Virus record (IMG/VR): IMGVR_UViG_3300042482_000297
Coordinates: 1 to 21,117 of that record
Source: a virus
DNA: 21,117 nucleotides
Strand: one strand, 5' to 3'
Below, one piece after another: positions 6,944 through 16,112 of this stretch; within the stretch, counting starts at the first letter, position 1, and each line of letters starts with the position of its first letter. Position numbers and translations under genes: made by a program. The notes beneath the pieces were generated by a model that was not told the DNA's origin, ran no database searches, and saw only the letters and a program-made list of their open reading frames with translations.

Positions 6944-7263
6944 TGGCCACATTCAGCCTGGAAAGCGGCACGCTCAACCTGACGGTGCCCAAGGGCACGG
7001 AGCTCGTTGCCACGCTTGACTTCTCCGACAACACGACCGACTACACCGTCACCAGCGAGGTTTACTCGCTCGTCGACGGCTCGACGCTCTACTCGCCCGC
7101 CATCGCCACGGTCTCTGCCACGGCTGGCCAACACACGATCACTCTGACCGAGTCAGACACGGCCAACCGCGGGGCTGGCACCTACGGCCTCCGTGTCATC
7201 CGTGTGGCCCCTGGCACGGTCACGAGGCGCATCACCGATGGCATGCTCGAGGTGAAGCCATGA
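6943..7263 (+). CDS. Beta-rich baseplate/fibre adaptor (BppU N-terminal-like)
   Basis: A 106-residue all-beta protein. The alternating pattern GTLNLTVPKGTELVATLDF, then HTITLTESDTANRGAGTYGL and a closing RITDGMLEVKP follow the layout of the small N-terminal domain found in phage baseplate upper proteins and many fibre-associated genes. These serve as adaptor domains joining receptor-binding parts to the tail. It lies directly before the repeat fibre gene with a 4-base overlap, which supports a structural role. The domain assignment is from pattern only. Confidence 0.6.
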   Translation: MATFSLESGTLNLTVPKGTELVATLDFSDNTTDYTVTSEVYSLVDGSTLYSPAIATVSATAGQHTITLTESDTANRGAGTYGLRVIRVAPGTVTRRITDGMLEVKP

Positions 7264-8060
7264 CCGACATCTCTGTGAGCGGCAACTCACCGTCTTCTGT
7301 CAGCGTCAGCGGCAGCACGGTGTCTGTGTCCGTGAGCTCGGGCGTTGGCCCGCAAGGCCCGGCCGGCAAAGACGGCGGCGCTGGCGTTGCATCGCTCAAC
7401 GGCCTCACCGGCACGCTCACGATTGCCTCGGCCGGTGGCGTAACGGCCTCTGGTAGCACGATCACGATTGGCGGCGGCGGCGGTGCCTCAAGCTGGGACG
7501 ACCTGACAGGCAAGCCGGACCTGGTCTACAGCGTCGCCGGCCGCACCGGCACCGTGACGCTGAGCACAGCGGACATCTCCGGGTTCTCGGCCGCGGCATC
7601 GGCTGCCGCTCCCGTGCAGTCTGTGGCCGGCCGCACTGGTTCAGTCACGCTCACCACGGCAGATGTGAGCGGCTACCAAGCCCCGCCAGTAACAAGCGTT
7701 GCGGGCAGAACCGGTGACGTAACACTTTCTACCAGCGACGTAACAGGTTTTGCGACCGCAGCTGCGTCTGCTGCCCCTGTTCAGTCCGTTGCCGGCAGGA
7801 CGGGGGCGGTCACGCTCACGACCTCGGACGTCTCTGGCTACGCAGCGCCTCCTGTGACGAGCGTGGCTGGGCGAACGGGAGCGGTGACGCTGGCAGGCTC
7901 CGACATCAACGCTGCGACGACTACAGCCCTCGGCGTTATCCAAGTTGGCGTTGGCCTGACGGCTACGGCCGGCGTTCTCTCTGGCGTCAACATTACAAGC
8001 GGCACGGCTGCAGCAACCGGCGGATCGTCCGGCGACATCTACCTGAGGTATTCCGCATGA
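7260..8060 (+). CDS. Tail fibre protein with alternating repeats
   Basis: A 266-residue low-complexity fibre. After a Ser/Val-rich start, residues 30-41 hold a short collagen-like run (GPQGPAGKDGGA). A Gly-rich hinge and WDDLTGKPD, a motif common in phage fibres, follow. From residue 89 five SVAGRTGxVTL repeats occur in an alternating pattern of 30- and 25-residue units. The C-terminal part (LGVIQVGVGLTATAGVLSGV) is of a type seen at fibre ends. It probably trimerises and contacts the host. It overlaps both neighbours by 4 bases. The structural role is well supported; the receptor is unknown. Confidence 0.82.
   Translation: MTDISVSGNSPSSVSVSGSTVSVSVSSGVGPQGPAGKDGGAGVASLNGLTGTLTIASAGGVTASGSTITIGGGGGASSWDDLTGKPDLVYSVAGRTGTVTLSTADISGFSAAASAAAPVQSVAGRTGSVTLTTADVSGYQAPPVTSVAGRTGDVTLSTSDVTGFATAAASAAPVQSVAGRTGAVTLTTSDVSGYAAPPVTSVAGRTGAVTLAGSDINAATTTALGVIQVGVGLTATAGVLSGVNITSGTAAATGGSSGDIYLRYSA
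7524..7907 (+). repeat. Alternating A-B protein repeats in the tail fibre
   Basis: Five units, each opening with V-x-S-V-A-G-R-T-G-x-V-T-L, start at 7524, 7614, 7689, 7779 and 7854. Unit lengths alternate 90, 75, 90 and 75 bases, and the fifth is partial, so the true repeat is a 165-base dimer. The peptides are near-identical but the DNA is not: the Arg of VAGRTG is written CGC, CGC, AGA, AGG and CGA in the five copies. Confidence 0.9.
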
Positions 8061-8506
8061 ACCTCGCCGCTCTCGCCGCGAAGATCGCAGAACCGCAGTA
8101 CCGCGGCCTTTCCGACCAGCTCCTGGCCGACGCGGTCAACGGGCTCCGCGTCTCCGTCCGTCGCCCGGTGCCGACGTGGCAAGTCCGGCAGACAGCAATC
8201 GAGGGCGGGTACTGGCCGTCGCTGATCGAGGCTCGGGAGACGGGTACGAACCAGCTCAGGGCTTTGGCGATCACCGTGCTGGCGTGGATCGACGACCAGT
8301 CGGGCACGATCCAGTCCGTCGATATGGACCGGCCCGCGGTGATCGGGATGCGGGCCGCGCTCGTCCAGGCAAGGATCTGTTCGCAGGCTCAGGCCGATGC
8401 GTTATCGGCGCTGGCCGATCACTCGATCCCGTGGGCGGAATCGGTGGGGCTGCCGGAGATCGGCGTGGGGCTTATTGTTAACGCACGGAGAAACCCCAAT
8501 GGCTGA
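8057..8506 (+). CDS. Conserved phage protein of the fibre module
   Basis: A 149-residue helical protein. The opening LAAKIAEPQYRGLSDQLLAD and the closing ALADHSIPWAESVGLPEIG resemble a recurring phage protein encoded near tail and fibre genes, whose members start with an 'EPxYxGLSD' phrase and end with an Ala-rich helix and a 'PWAE' phrase. No catalytic motif is seen. It may be a small virion or assembly protein. It overlaps the next gene by 8 bases. The family memory is approximate and no function is known. Confidence 0.68.
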   Translation: MNLAALAAKIAEPQYRGLSDQLLADAVNGLRVSVRRPVPTWQVRQTAIEGGYWPSLIEARETGTNQLRALAITVLAWIDDQSGTIQSVDMDRPAVIGMRAALVQARICSQAQADALSALADHSIPWAESVGLPEIGVGLIVNARRNPNG

Positions 8507-8999
8507 TCTAAAACTTGCATACGGCACCGCGAGCGATGTGACGATCACGCTGGCGAGCCTTGCGAGCGACACAAACCTTTTGACCGGCCGAGAATCCGAT
8601 GTGATCGACAACACATCGCTGCTCGTCCTGGACTATCTGGTGTCGGGCAAGATCGCCGCGGGCACCTCGCCAACTGCCGCACGGTCAATCGAGGTGTGGG
8701 CGGTGGGCTCTTGGGACGGAACCAACTGGCCGGATGTATTCGACGGCACAGAGTCCGGCGAGACGATCACGTCTGCCGACATCAAGGCGAGCGTCTGCCG
8801 GTTTCTTGCTGCAATGGCAACAGCGAACACGACCGACCGCGTCTACCATTTTGGCCCGGTGTCGCTTGCGGCTGCGTTTGGGGGCGTGCTGCCGCCGAAG
8901 GTCGTGTTGTTTATCACGCACTCGACCGGCGTAGCGCTCAACAGCACCTCCGGGAATCACCAGATTCGGCTCCAGCCCGTCTATCAAACCATCAACTGA
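8499..8999 (+). CDS. Conserved phage structural protein, putative
   Basis: I choose ATG 8499 (ACGGAG upstream); the frame is open to 8397 but that part overlaps the previous gene. The 166-residue product is beta-rich: VTITLASLASDTNLLTGRES, then DYLVSGKIAAG, VWAVGSWDGTNWPDVF and a C-terminal LAAAFGGVLPPKVVLFITHS. That last motif recurs in phage proteins encoded near fibre genes and suggests a jelly-roll-like virion protein. The gene ends in a TGATG overlap with the LamG-type gene, placing it in the same module. Confidence 0.68.
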   Translation: MADLKLAYGTASDVTITLASLASDTNLLTGRESDVIDNTSLLVLDYLVSGKIAAGTSPTAARSIEVWAVGSWDGTNWPDVFDGTESGETITSADIKASVCRFLAAMATANTTDRVYHFGPVSLAAAFGGVLPPKVVLFITHSTGVALNSTSGNHQIRLQPVYQTIN

Positions 9000-9825
9000 T
9001 GCCACGCCACGAATACCCATCACTGCGTCAGGGGCTTGTCGGCGCGTGGTGCCCGTCGCTCGGTGCAAGCGGTTTGTCGCTGATCGACAGGAGCGGGCGA
9101 AACGCGCACGGGACGTTGACCAACATGGGTGGCCAGACCTCGTGGCAGCCCGTGGCTGGTGCGCCGGCGGTAACGCTCGACGGCACGAATGATTTTTCTT
9201 TGTCGTCTGATCGCACGGGGCTTGCCGGAAACGTGCCTTGGTCTGTGGCGTTCTGGTTATACAGCAGCGCTACAGGCGGCACGGTGATCTACTCCGGCGG
9301 TGGATCATCGGCTGGGCTCGGCATTCTCGTTCGATTGGGCACCTCGGGAGGCTTGCAGTATTCCGGCGGAACAACGAATTGCACAATCGGCAATGCGTTC
9401 GATTCAGGGAAATGGACGCATGGCGTGTTTGTTTACCCAGGAACCGTCATCCGCGAAACGATCTACTACAAGAACGGAGTGCGACTCGGAACCGTCTCCG
9501 AAAGCCCGGCGAATGCTGCAAACGTGGCGGCGAACTACGTGCGACAGTCTGTGTGGCTCGGATCGCTTTCCGGTACAGGGCAATTCCTCAACGGTTCGCT
9601 CGACGACGTGCGCCTCTACAACCGCTCGTTGACTCCATCCGAGATTTACCTTCTCGCCAGCCGTCGCGGGATCGGCCTGTCGCCGCTGCCGGATCGTGCG
9701 GCGGGGTTGCCGAGGAAGCTGAATGTCAACGTCGGCGGAACGTGGCGACCGTCTGATGCCTACATCAACGTCGGCGGAACATGGAAGCTGGGGCAGGCGA
9801 GCCTAAACGTCTCGGGAGTTTGGAA

Positions 9826-9829
<4 letters not shown>
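8999..9829 (+). CDS. LamG/concanavalin A-like adhesion protein
   Basis: The start is ATG 8999 in a TGATG overlap; the longer frame to 8696 is a shadow. The 276-residue product begins LRQGLVGAWCPSLGASG, a usual entry to a LamG-type jelly roll. It continues with VTLDGTNDFSL, VPWSVAFWLYSS, GKWTHGVFVY, YYKNGVRLGTV and LDDVRLYNRSLTPSEIYLL, the full strand series of the Laminin_G_3 fold, which binds carbohydrates or protein surfaces. The tail (about 240-276) has three short NVGGTWK-like repeats often found at the ends of phage tail proteins. It probably acts in host or surface binding. Confidence 0.85.
9728..9780 (+). repeat. Short direct repeat encoding NVGGTW
   Basis: The 14-base sequence AACGTCGGCGGAAC occurs exactly at 9728-9741 and 9767-9780, 39 bases (13 codons) apart, and is followed by a diverged third copy encoding NVSGVWK. 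It is the DNA behind the C-terminal repeats of the LamG-type protein. Confidence 0.85.
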
Positions 9830-11135
<1,306 letters not shown>

Positions 11136-11144
11136 GGTAAGCAG

Positions 11145-11501
11145 ATGCCAGAGAGACTGCCGGTGTTCAAGCCTCCACGCCTGCGGTCACGGCCGCGGGA
11201 GGAAGGCAGGCCCAACGCCCACCAGCGTGGCTACTGTGACAAGACGCACAAAGCCTGGAGGCGGGCCGTGCTGACGCGTGACGCATGGCAATGCCAGCAG
11301 TGCGGGCGAGTGTGCAGCAGCAGACGTGAGGCCCACGCTGACCACATCAAGCCAATCACCAGCGGCGGCGAGCGGTACGACGTGGCCAACGGCCAATGCC
11401 TGTGCGTGCGATGCCACGGCAGGAAGACGAAGGCCGAGCAGGTGTCGCAAAATGCGGCAGTGGGGGGGCGGTCGGCATCACGGCCTGAAATCCCACAATA
11501 A
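11145..11501 (+). CDS. HNH endonuclease next to terminase
   Basis: The 118-residue product starts at ATG 11145 with GAGG upstream. WQCQQCGRV (48-56) and CLCVRCHGRKT (85-95) are the zinc Cys pairs. AHADHIKP (63-70) holds the catalytic DH, and N82 completes the H-N-H set (H67, N82, H91). HNH proteins encoded directly before TerS/TerL are a common feature of HK97-like cos phages, where they assist the terminase in cutting DNA. The role as a packaging helper is therefore likely. The last codons cross a run of seven G (11462-11468). Confidence 0.9.
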   Translation: MPERLPVFKPPRLRSRPREEGRPNAHQRGYCDKTHKAWRRAVLTRDAWQCQQCGRVCSSRREAHADHIKPITSGGERYDVANGQCLCVRCHGRKTKAEQVSQNAAVGGRSASRPEIPQ

Positions 11502-11554
11502 ACCCCTGTCGTTAGAGGCAGTCACGTGTCCGCAGAAGTCCGCAAGGTTTTCCC

Positions 11555-12028
11555 ATGGCTCGCACCGGCCGACCCCCGCAACCCGCCGCCGTCAAAAACC
11601 TGCTCGGCAACAAGGGCAAGCGCAAGATCCGTCCAGACCTCGCATCGCCGCCCGGCGTTCCAGACATGCCGGCACGACTTTTGCCGGATCCTGTTGCCGT
11701 CGACAAGTGGCGGGAGCTGGTGCCGATCTTGCAGTCGCTCGGCACCTTGACCATGTCCGATGGCGAGGCGCTTGCCACGTTGTGTGAAGTGTTTTCATCG
11801 GCGCAGCAGTGCCTGCTTGCCTTTCGCGCCGGCGGCGCTGTGATGCACACCGACCTTGGGGGCGTGAAACCAAACCCGGCCGGCCCGTTGTACCGGGGAT
11901 TAGTGGCGCTGCAGTCCACGCTAATGAGCGAGTTTGGACTGACGCCGAGCTCGAGGGCCCGCATCGGTGGCAAAGAAACCAAGCCGACAGACGAAGTCGA
12001 AGAGTTCTTCAAGATCCACGGGGCCTAA
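11555..12028 (+). CDS. terS: Terminase small subunit, P27-like
   Basis: The 157-residue protein starts at ATG 11555 with AAGG upstream. The opening GRPPQPAAVKNLLGNKGKRK is the signature of P27-family small terminases, and VDKWRELVPILQSLGTLTMS with the following helices fits the rest of the family. The C-terminus LMSEFGLTPSSRARIG is also characteristic. Small subunits recognise viral DNA and load it onto TerL. It overlaps the TerL frame by 62 bases. Confidence 0.92.
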   Translation: MARTGRPPQPAAVKNLLGNKGKRKIRPDLASPPGVPDMPARLLPDPVAVDKWRELVPILQSLGTLTMSDGEALATLCEVFSSAQQCLLAFRAGGAVMHTDLGGVKPNPAGPLYRGLVALQSTLMSEFGLTPSSRARIGGKETKPTDEVEEFFKIHGA

Positions 12029-13577
12029 GCTCACGGCCGATGGCCAGGCGAAGTACCTTCGCGTGGTGTCGTTCTTCGAGAAAATCCTTCGGCACTCCAA
12101 AGGGCAGAACGCCGGCAAGCCGTTCCTGCTTTTGCCATGGCAGCACCACGTGGTGCGTGAGCTGTTCGGCCAAGTGCATCCTGACGGCACGAGAAAGCAC
12201 AGGGTCGGCTACATCGAGTTGCCAAAGAAGCAGGGCAAGTCGACAACGCTGGCCGGCATCGCGCTGTACATGACGATGTTCGACTCCGAGCCAGGGGCCG
12301 AGGTGTACGGCGCGGCTTGCGACCGCGAGCAAGCGGGCATCATCTACCGAGAAGCCGCGTCGATGGTGCGGGCCTCGCCGGCCCTGAGTAAGCACCTCGA
12401 GGTGATCGACAGCCGCAAGACCATCGTGCACAAGGCAAGCAACTCGTTTTACCGGGTGCTGTCTGCCGACGCGTTTAGGGCCGAAGGATTGAATATACAC
12501 GCTCTCCTTTTCGACGAGCTCCACGCACAGCGCGACCGGAGACTGTGGGACGCTCTTCGCTACGGCGGTGCAGCTCGTCGGCAACCACTGATCCTGTCCA
12601 TCACGACGGCAGGGTACGACAGGAAGAGCATCTGCTGGGAGCAACACGCCTACGCCGAGCGATGCATCGCCAAGCCAGAGACCGACCCAGCGTTCTTTGG
12701 GTGCATCTACGCCGCTCCTCCCGAGTGCGGATCGGACGGCACTTGGAAGGATGAGAAGGTTTGGAAGAAGGCCAACCCGTCACTCGGGGAGACAATCACG
12801 GTCGAGTCGTTCGCGGCCGACGCCCGCGAGGCAGATGCAAGCCCGTCGAAGCTCAACGCGTTCCTGCGGTACAGGCTCAATGTCTGGACAACATCCGACG
12901 TTCGTTGGCTGTCGCCAGCGGCCTGGTCGAAGTGTTCCAAACCACTCCGCGAGGACTTGGCCAGCCGCGAGTGGTACGCAGGGCTCGACTTGGCGAGCAC
13001 CTACGATCTTTCAGCGTTCGTCATGGTGTCGCAGGCCGAAGACGGATCCTTTGACGTTATGCCCTACTTCTGGGTGCCAGAGAACAACGCCGCCGAGCGG
13101 GCAACCCGCGACAAGATCGACTATCTTGGCTGGATCCGCGACGGTCACATACGCGCCACGGATGGGAACGTCACTGACTATGACGTGATCCGCCGCGACA
13201 TCGTCGCCCTGTCCCAGCAATTCAACATCCGCCAAGTGGCGATTGACCGTTGGAACGCCACCCAGCTAGCGACTCAACTTCAAGGAGAGGGCCTGCAAGT
13301 CGTAGGTTTTGGGCAGGGATTCGGCTCGATGTCGAGCCCGTCTAAGCAGTTAGAGAACCTCGTCTTGTCCGAGCGGATTCGGTGCCAGAGTCCGGTGATG
13401 GACTGGATGGCCGGCAACGTCGCTGTGCAGACAGACCACATGGGCAACCTGAAGCCGAGCAAGGCCAAGAGCACGGAACGCATCGACGGCATCGTCGCCC
13501 TGGTCATGGGGCTCGGGATCCACGCGGCGGCAACCGGCAAGCCGCCCGAACAAAACTGGGACATGGTCATCCTATGA
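11967..13577 (+). CDS. terL: Terminase large subunit
   Basis: A 536-residue ATPase-nuclease that drives DNA into the prohead and cuts it. The Walker A-like loop is ELPKKQGKST (84-93), and Walker B is LLFDE (180-184). The C-terminal RNase H-like nuclease holds GLDLASTYDLSAF (339-351, D341), VAIDRWN (424-430, D427) and KSTERIDGIVAL (501-512, D507), giving the usual three acidic residues. GTG 11967 is the first start and overlaps TerS by 62 bases. It adds a basic Ser-rich leader (residues 1-20), and a slightly later start is possible. The stop overlaps the portal start (ATGA). Length and motifs fit Terminase_1/HK97-type TerL. Confidence 0.95.
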   Translation: MAKKPSRQTKSKSSSRSTGPKLTADGQAKYLRVVSFFEKILRHSKGQNAGKPFLLLPWQHHVVRELFGQVHPDGTRKHRVGYIELPKKQGKSTTLAGIALYMTMFDSEPGAEVYGAACDREQAGIIYREAASMVRASPALSKHLEVIDSRKTIVHKASNSFYRVLSADAFRAEGLNIHALLFDELHAQRDRRLWDALRYGGAARRQPLILSITTAGYDRKSICWEQHAYAERCIAKPETDPAFFGCIYAAPPECGSDGTWKDEKVWKKANPSLGETITVESFAADAREADASPSKLNAFLRYRLNVWTTSDVRWLSPAAWSKCSKPLREDLASREWYAGLDLASTYDLSAFVMVSQAEDGSFDVMPYFWVPENNAAERATRDKIDYLGWIRDGHIRATDGNVTDYDVIRRDIVALSQQFNIRQVAIDRWNATQLATQLQGEGLQVVGFGQGFGSMSSPSKQLENLVLSERIRCQSPVMDWMAGNVAVQTDHMGNLKPSKAKSTERIDGIVALVMGLGIHAAATGKPPEQNWDMVIL

Positions 13578-15256
13578 GCGACATCATCCACAGCGGCATG
13601 TTCGACACGCCGTCCGACCGCGACTGGCGGATGCTCAACCTTCGCGGGACGGAATACGCAGGCGTCGACTGGGGAAACAGCAACCGCACGGTGGCTGGGG
13701 TGCGTGTGACACCGGAAAGCGCCCTGCAATGCTCGGCGTTTCTGGCGTGCGTCCGCGTGATCTCCGAGAGCGTGGCCAGCCTGCCGCTGCATCTGTTTGA
13801 GCGGCTCGGCAACGGCGACCGCGTTCGTGCCGAGGCCTCTCCGCTGTACAGGCTCCTCCACCAACAGCCCAATTCCTGGCAGACGGCGTTTGAGTTCCGC
13901 GAGCAGATGACGGCCCTCTACCTCATGTACGGGCATTCGTTCGCCGAGGTGATCGGCTCCTCGCGTGTCGGTGCCGTGGCTGAGATGAGACCACTGCACC
14001 CGGCCAACATGATCGTCGAGCGTGTGGAAAACGGTGCCCTTCGCTACCGCTACCGGGAGCCGGGCGGCACTGGCAAGGAAACCATCTACCGCCAGGACCA
14101 GATCTTTCACCTTCGGTTCCTGTCGCTCGACGGGATCAACGGCGTGGTGCCGGCCACGGTCTGCCGCGATGCCATCGCCCTGGCCCGGGCCCTCGAGCAG
14201 CACGGCGGTGCCTACTTCGGCAACGGTGCCCGGCCCGGCGTCGTGCTCGAGAGCGACAACCCGGTGCCGGCCGAAGCGGCCGAGCGTCTGGTGGCCGCGT
14301 GGGAGCGGATGCACCGCGGGGCAGACCGGGCGTTTCGCACGGCCATGCTGCCCAACGGCGTGAAGGCCAAGGAGCTCAGCGGCAGCAACGAAGCGGCTCA
14401 GTACCTTGAGACGCGGCAGTACCAAGTGATCGAGATCTGCCGGGCTTTCCGCATGCCCCCGCACATGATCCAAGACCTGACCCGCAGCACCTACAGCAAC
14501 ATTGAGGTGCAGGGCACCGAGTTCGTGCAGCATTGCCTGCTGCCGCACCTCAAGCGGTGGGAGGCGGCCATCTCGCGCGACCTCATTGCCGACGACGACA
14601 GGTACTTTGCTGAGCACAACGTCAACGGCCTGCTCCGCGGGGATTCGGCGGCACAGTCGTCGTTCCTCACATCGATGCTCGACCGCGGCATTTTCGACAT
14701 TGACGAGGCGCGTTCGTACCTCGGGATGGCTCCGCTCCCTGCCGAGGCAGGCAAGCTGCGGCTTGTGCCGCTGAACATGCAGACGGTGGCAGCTGCTACG
14801 GCTGGCCCGCCACAGCCACCGGCGATGCAGCCGGCCCCCGAGCCTGCCCCTGTGGTCGAAGACTCACCGGCCGACGACACCGAAGACGAGCTCGAGGGCA
14901 ACGGCCAGCGCAAGGCCAAGGCCGAAGACGTGGAAACGCGAGCCCTCACCATCAGCATCGACTTCGACGCCACGTTCTCTGCCGACCCTGGCCTGTGGGG
15001 CATGTTTGCCCGGCAGGCTGTGGCCGGCGGAAACACCGTCGTGATGATCAGCCGCCGCGAGGACACGCCAGAGAATCTGGCCACGATCACCGAGACCCTC
15101 GGTGCGTGGCGGGAGTTCTTTTCCCGCGTGCTCTTGATCGGCACCGAAACGCTGAAGGAAGCCGCCGCCCGAGATGCCCAGATCGCCGTCGATGTCTGGG
15201 TGGACGATTCCCCGCACACCATCACCGACCGCACGCCTCAGGAGGCTATGCCATGA
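13574..15256 (+). CDS. Portal protein with C-terminal HAD-like domain
   Basis: The start is ATG 13574 in an ATGA overlap with TerL. The 560-residue product is an HK97-family portal for about the first 400: ALQCSAFLACVRVISESVAS, YLMYGHSFAEVI, PHMIQDLTRSTYSNIEVQ and GIFDIDEARSYLGMAPLP are standard portal stretches. It forms the ring at one head vertex through which DNA passes. Beyond a Pro/Glu/Asp-rich linker (about 408-450) comes an extra domain, 457-550. It contains ISIDFDAT (motif I, D463/D465), VVMISRR (motif II, S493), K528 and VDVWVDDSP (motif IV, D544/D545), the order of motifs in HAD-family phosphatases. Common HK97 portals stop near 400-450 residues. The portal call is firm; the HAD call is from motif pattern and is fairly strong. 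Confidence 0.92.
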   Translation: MSDIIHSGMFDTPSDRDWRMLNLRGTEYAGVDWGNSNRTVAGVRVTPESALQCSAFLACVRVISESVASLPLHLFERLGNGDRVRAEASPLYRLLHQQPNSWQTAFEFREQMTALYLMYGHSFAEVIGSSRVGAVAEMRPLHPANMIVERVENGALRYRYREPGGTGKETIYRQDQIFHLRFLSLDGINGVVPATVCRDAIALARALEQHGGAYFGNGARPGVVLESDNPVPAEAAERLVAAWERMHRGADRAFRTAMLPNGVKAKELSGSNEAAQYLETRQYQVIEICRAFRMPPHMIQDLTRSTYSNIEVQGTEFVQHCLLPHLKRWEAAISRDLIADDDRYFAEHNVNGLLRGDSAAQSSFLTSMLDRGIFDIDEARSYLGMAPLPAEAGKLRLVPLNMQTVAAATAGPPQPPAMQPAPEPAPVVEDSPADDTEDELEGNGQRKAKAEDVETRALTISIDFDATFSADPGLWGMFARQAVAGGNTVVMISRREDTPENLATITETLGAWREFFSRVLLIGTETLKEAAARDAQIAVDVWVDDSPHTITDRTPQEAMP

Positions 15257-15888
15257 GCGAAATTGAACGCCGCGACTTTGAGTTCGACGCCGCCGACGAC
15301 CTGGTCGTTGAGAGCCGGGCTGACGGCCGCGCCGCCATCGTCGGCTATGCCGCGGTCTACAACCGCCTGTCGCTCGATCTGGGAGGCTTTCGGGAGATGA
15401 TCCTGCCGGGAGCCTTTGACAAGGTGCTCAGCCGGGAGCGGGGCCGCCAGGACGTTGTGGCGCTGTTCAACCACAACTCCGACATCGTCCTCGGCCGCAC
15501 GTCGAGCGGCACGCTGGAACTGTCGAGCGACGACAAGGGCCTCCGCTACGTCGTCACACCTCCCGTCAGCCGAGCCGACGTGCTCGAGCTGATCCAGCGA
15601 CGCGATGTGAAGGGCAGCAGCTTCGCGTTCACGGTCGACCCCAAGGGCGAGGCGTTCGTGGCCGACGAAAAGGGCGCGATCCGCCACATCCGCGAGGTGT
15701 CGGGCCTGTACGACGTGGGGCCGGTTCTGGTGCCGGCCTACCCAGCGTCGACGGCTGGCGTGGCCATGCGGTCGTACCAAGTGTGGCTGGCTTTGCAGGA
15801 GGCTCAGGCAAAGCCCGAGCCGCGTTCCCTGGTGCCCTACGCGGCCATCGCCGCTGCCCTTCGCCTGCGGAGCCAAATGCGTGGCTGA
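15253..15888 (+). CDS. HK97-family prohead protease
   Basis: The start is ATG 15253, overlapping the portal stop. The 211-residue protein carries the family marks: IVGYAAVYNRLS (29-40), ILPGAFDKVL (50-59), ALFNHNSDIVLGR (70-82, catalytic His74), GSSFAFTV (121-128, nucleophile Ser123) and DVGPVLVPAYPAS (154-166). The enzyme removes the delta domain of the capsid protein during head maturation. The order portal-protease-capsid is canonical. The stop lies inside the start of a small zinc-protein gene. Confidence 0.94.
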   Translation: MSEIERRDFEFDAADDLVVESRADGRAAIVGYAAVYNRLSLDLGGFREMILPGAFDKVLSRERGRQDVVALFNHNSDIVLGRTSSGTLELSSDDKGLRYVVTPPVSRADVLELIQRRDVKGSSFAFTVDPKGEAFVADEKGAIRHIREVSGLYDVGPVLVPAYPASTAGVAMRSYQVWLALQEAQAKPEPRSLVPYAAIAAALRLRSQMRG

Positions 15889-16060
15889 CCGACCGCGGTG
15901 CCAGTGTGGCGAGACGATGCGGACACGCTCCAGCCGCGCTTGCGGCGTGGAGCAGCTGCGGTACGTCCGCTGCCCCAGGTGCGGTGCCCGCGGTCGTGTT
16001 GTTGTGCAAACAACACATTCCGCGGTCGCGTTCTTCAAGGGGCACGGAGGGCGGTCCTAG
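15881..16060 (+). CDS. Ogr/Delta-like small zinc-finger protein
   Basis: This 59-residue frame fills most of the space between protease and capsid. GTG 15881 overlaps the protease stop by 8 bases and has GGAG eight bases upstream; the stop is TAG 16058-16060. The peptide opens VADRPRCQCGETMRTRSSR and continues with LRYVRCPRCGARGR. It therefore has C7-x-C9 and C31-x2-C34 pairs with a basic, Thr/Ser-Arg stretch between them. This resembles the Ogr/Delta family of phage late-gene activators (Cys pair, RTSR, RY..C..C), though the first pair is C-x-C rather than C-x2-C. It could instead be a Com-like translational regulator. A regulatory role is plausible but unproven. Confidence 0.68.
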   Translation: MADRPRCQCGETMRTRSSRACGVEQLRYVRCPRCGARGRVVVQTTHSAVAFFKGHGGRS

Positions 16061-16112
16061 TCTGCGTTTGTCGCACCGCGGCAACCCCTTGCTGTCCCAG
16101 GAGACGCAGACC

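Noticed and set aside
7347-7385. Collagen-like run as a full collagen domain
   Set aside because: Only about four Gly-x-y triplets are present, too few for a separate collagen domain. It was kept as a small part of the fibre.
11462-11468. Run of seven G near the end of the HNH gene, a possible slippage or sequencing-error site
   Set aside because: The frame ends soon after in a plausible short tail and all catalytic residues lie upstream, so no frameshifted product is implied.
11502-11554. Possible cos site in the gap before TerS, with a CACGTG palindrome
   Set aside because: The gap is suitably placed, but a 6-base palindrome is expected by chance and no repeated or staggered-cut sequence can be shown without genome ends.
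13280-14617. Long minus-strand open frame (445 codons) across the end of TerL and the portal
   Set aside because: It is antisense to two secure genes, has low-complexity His/Arg/Val-rich content and no ribosome site or domain. Such frames are expected opposite GC-rich coding DNA.
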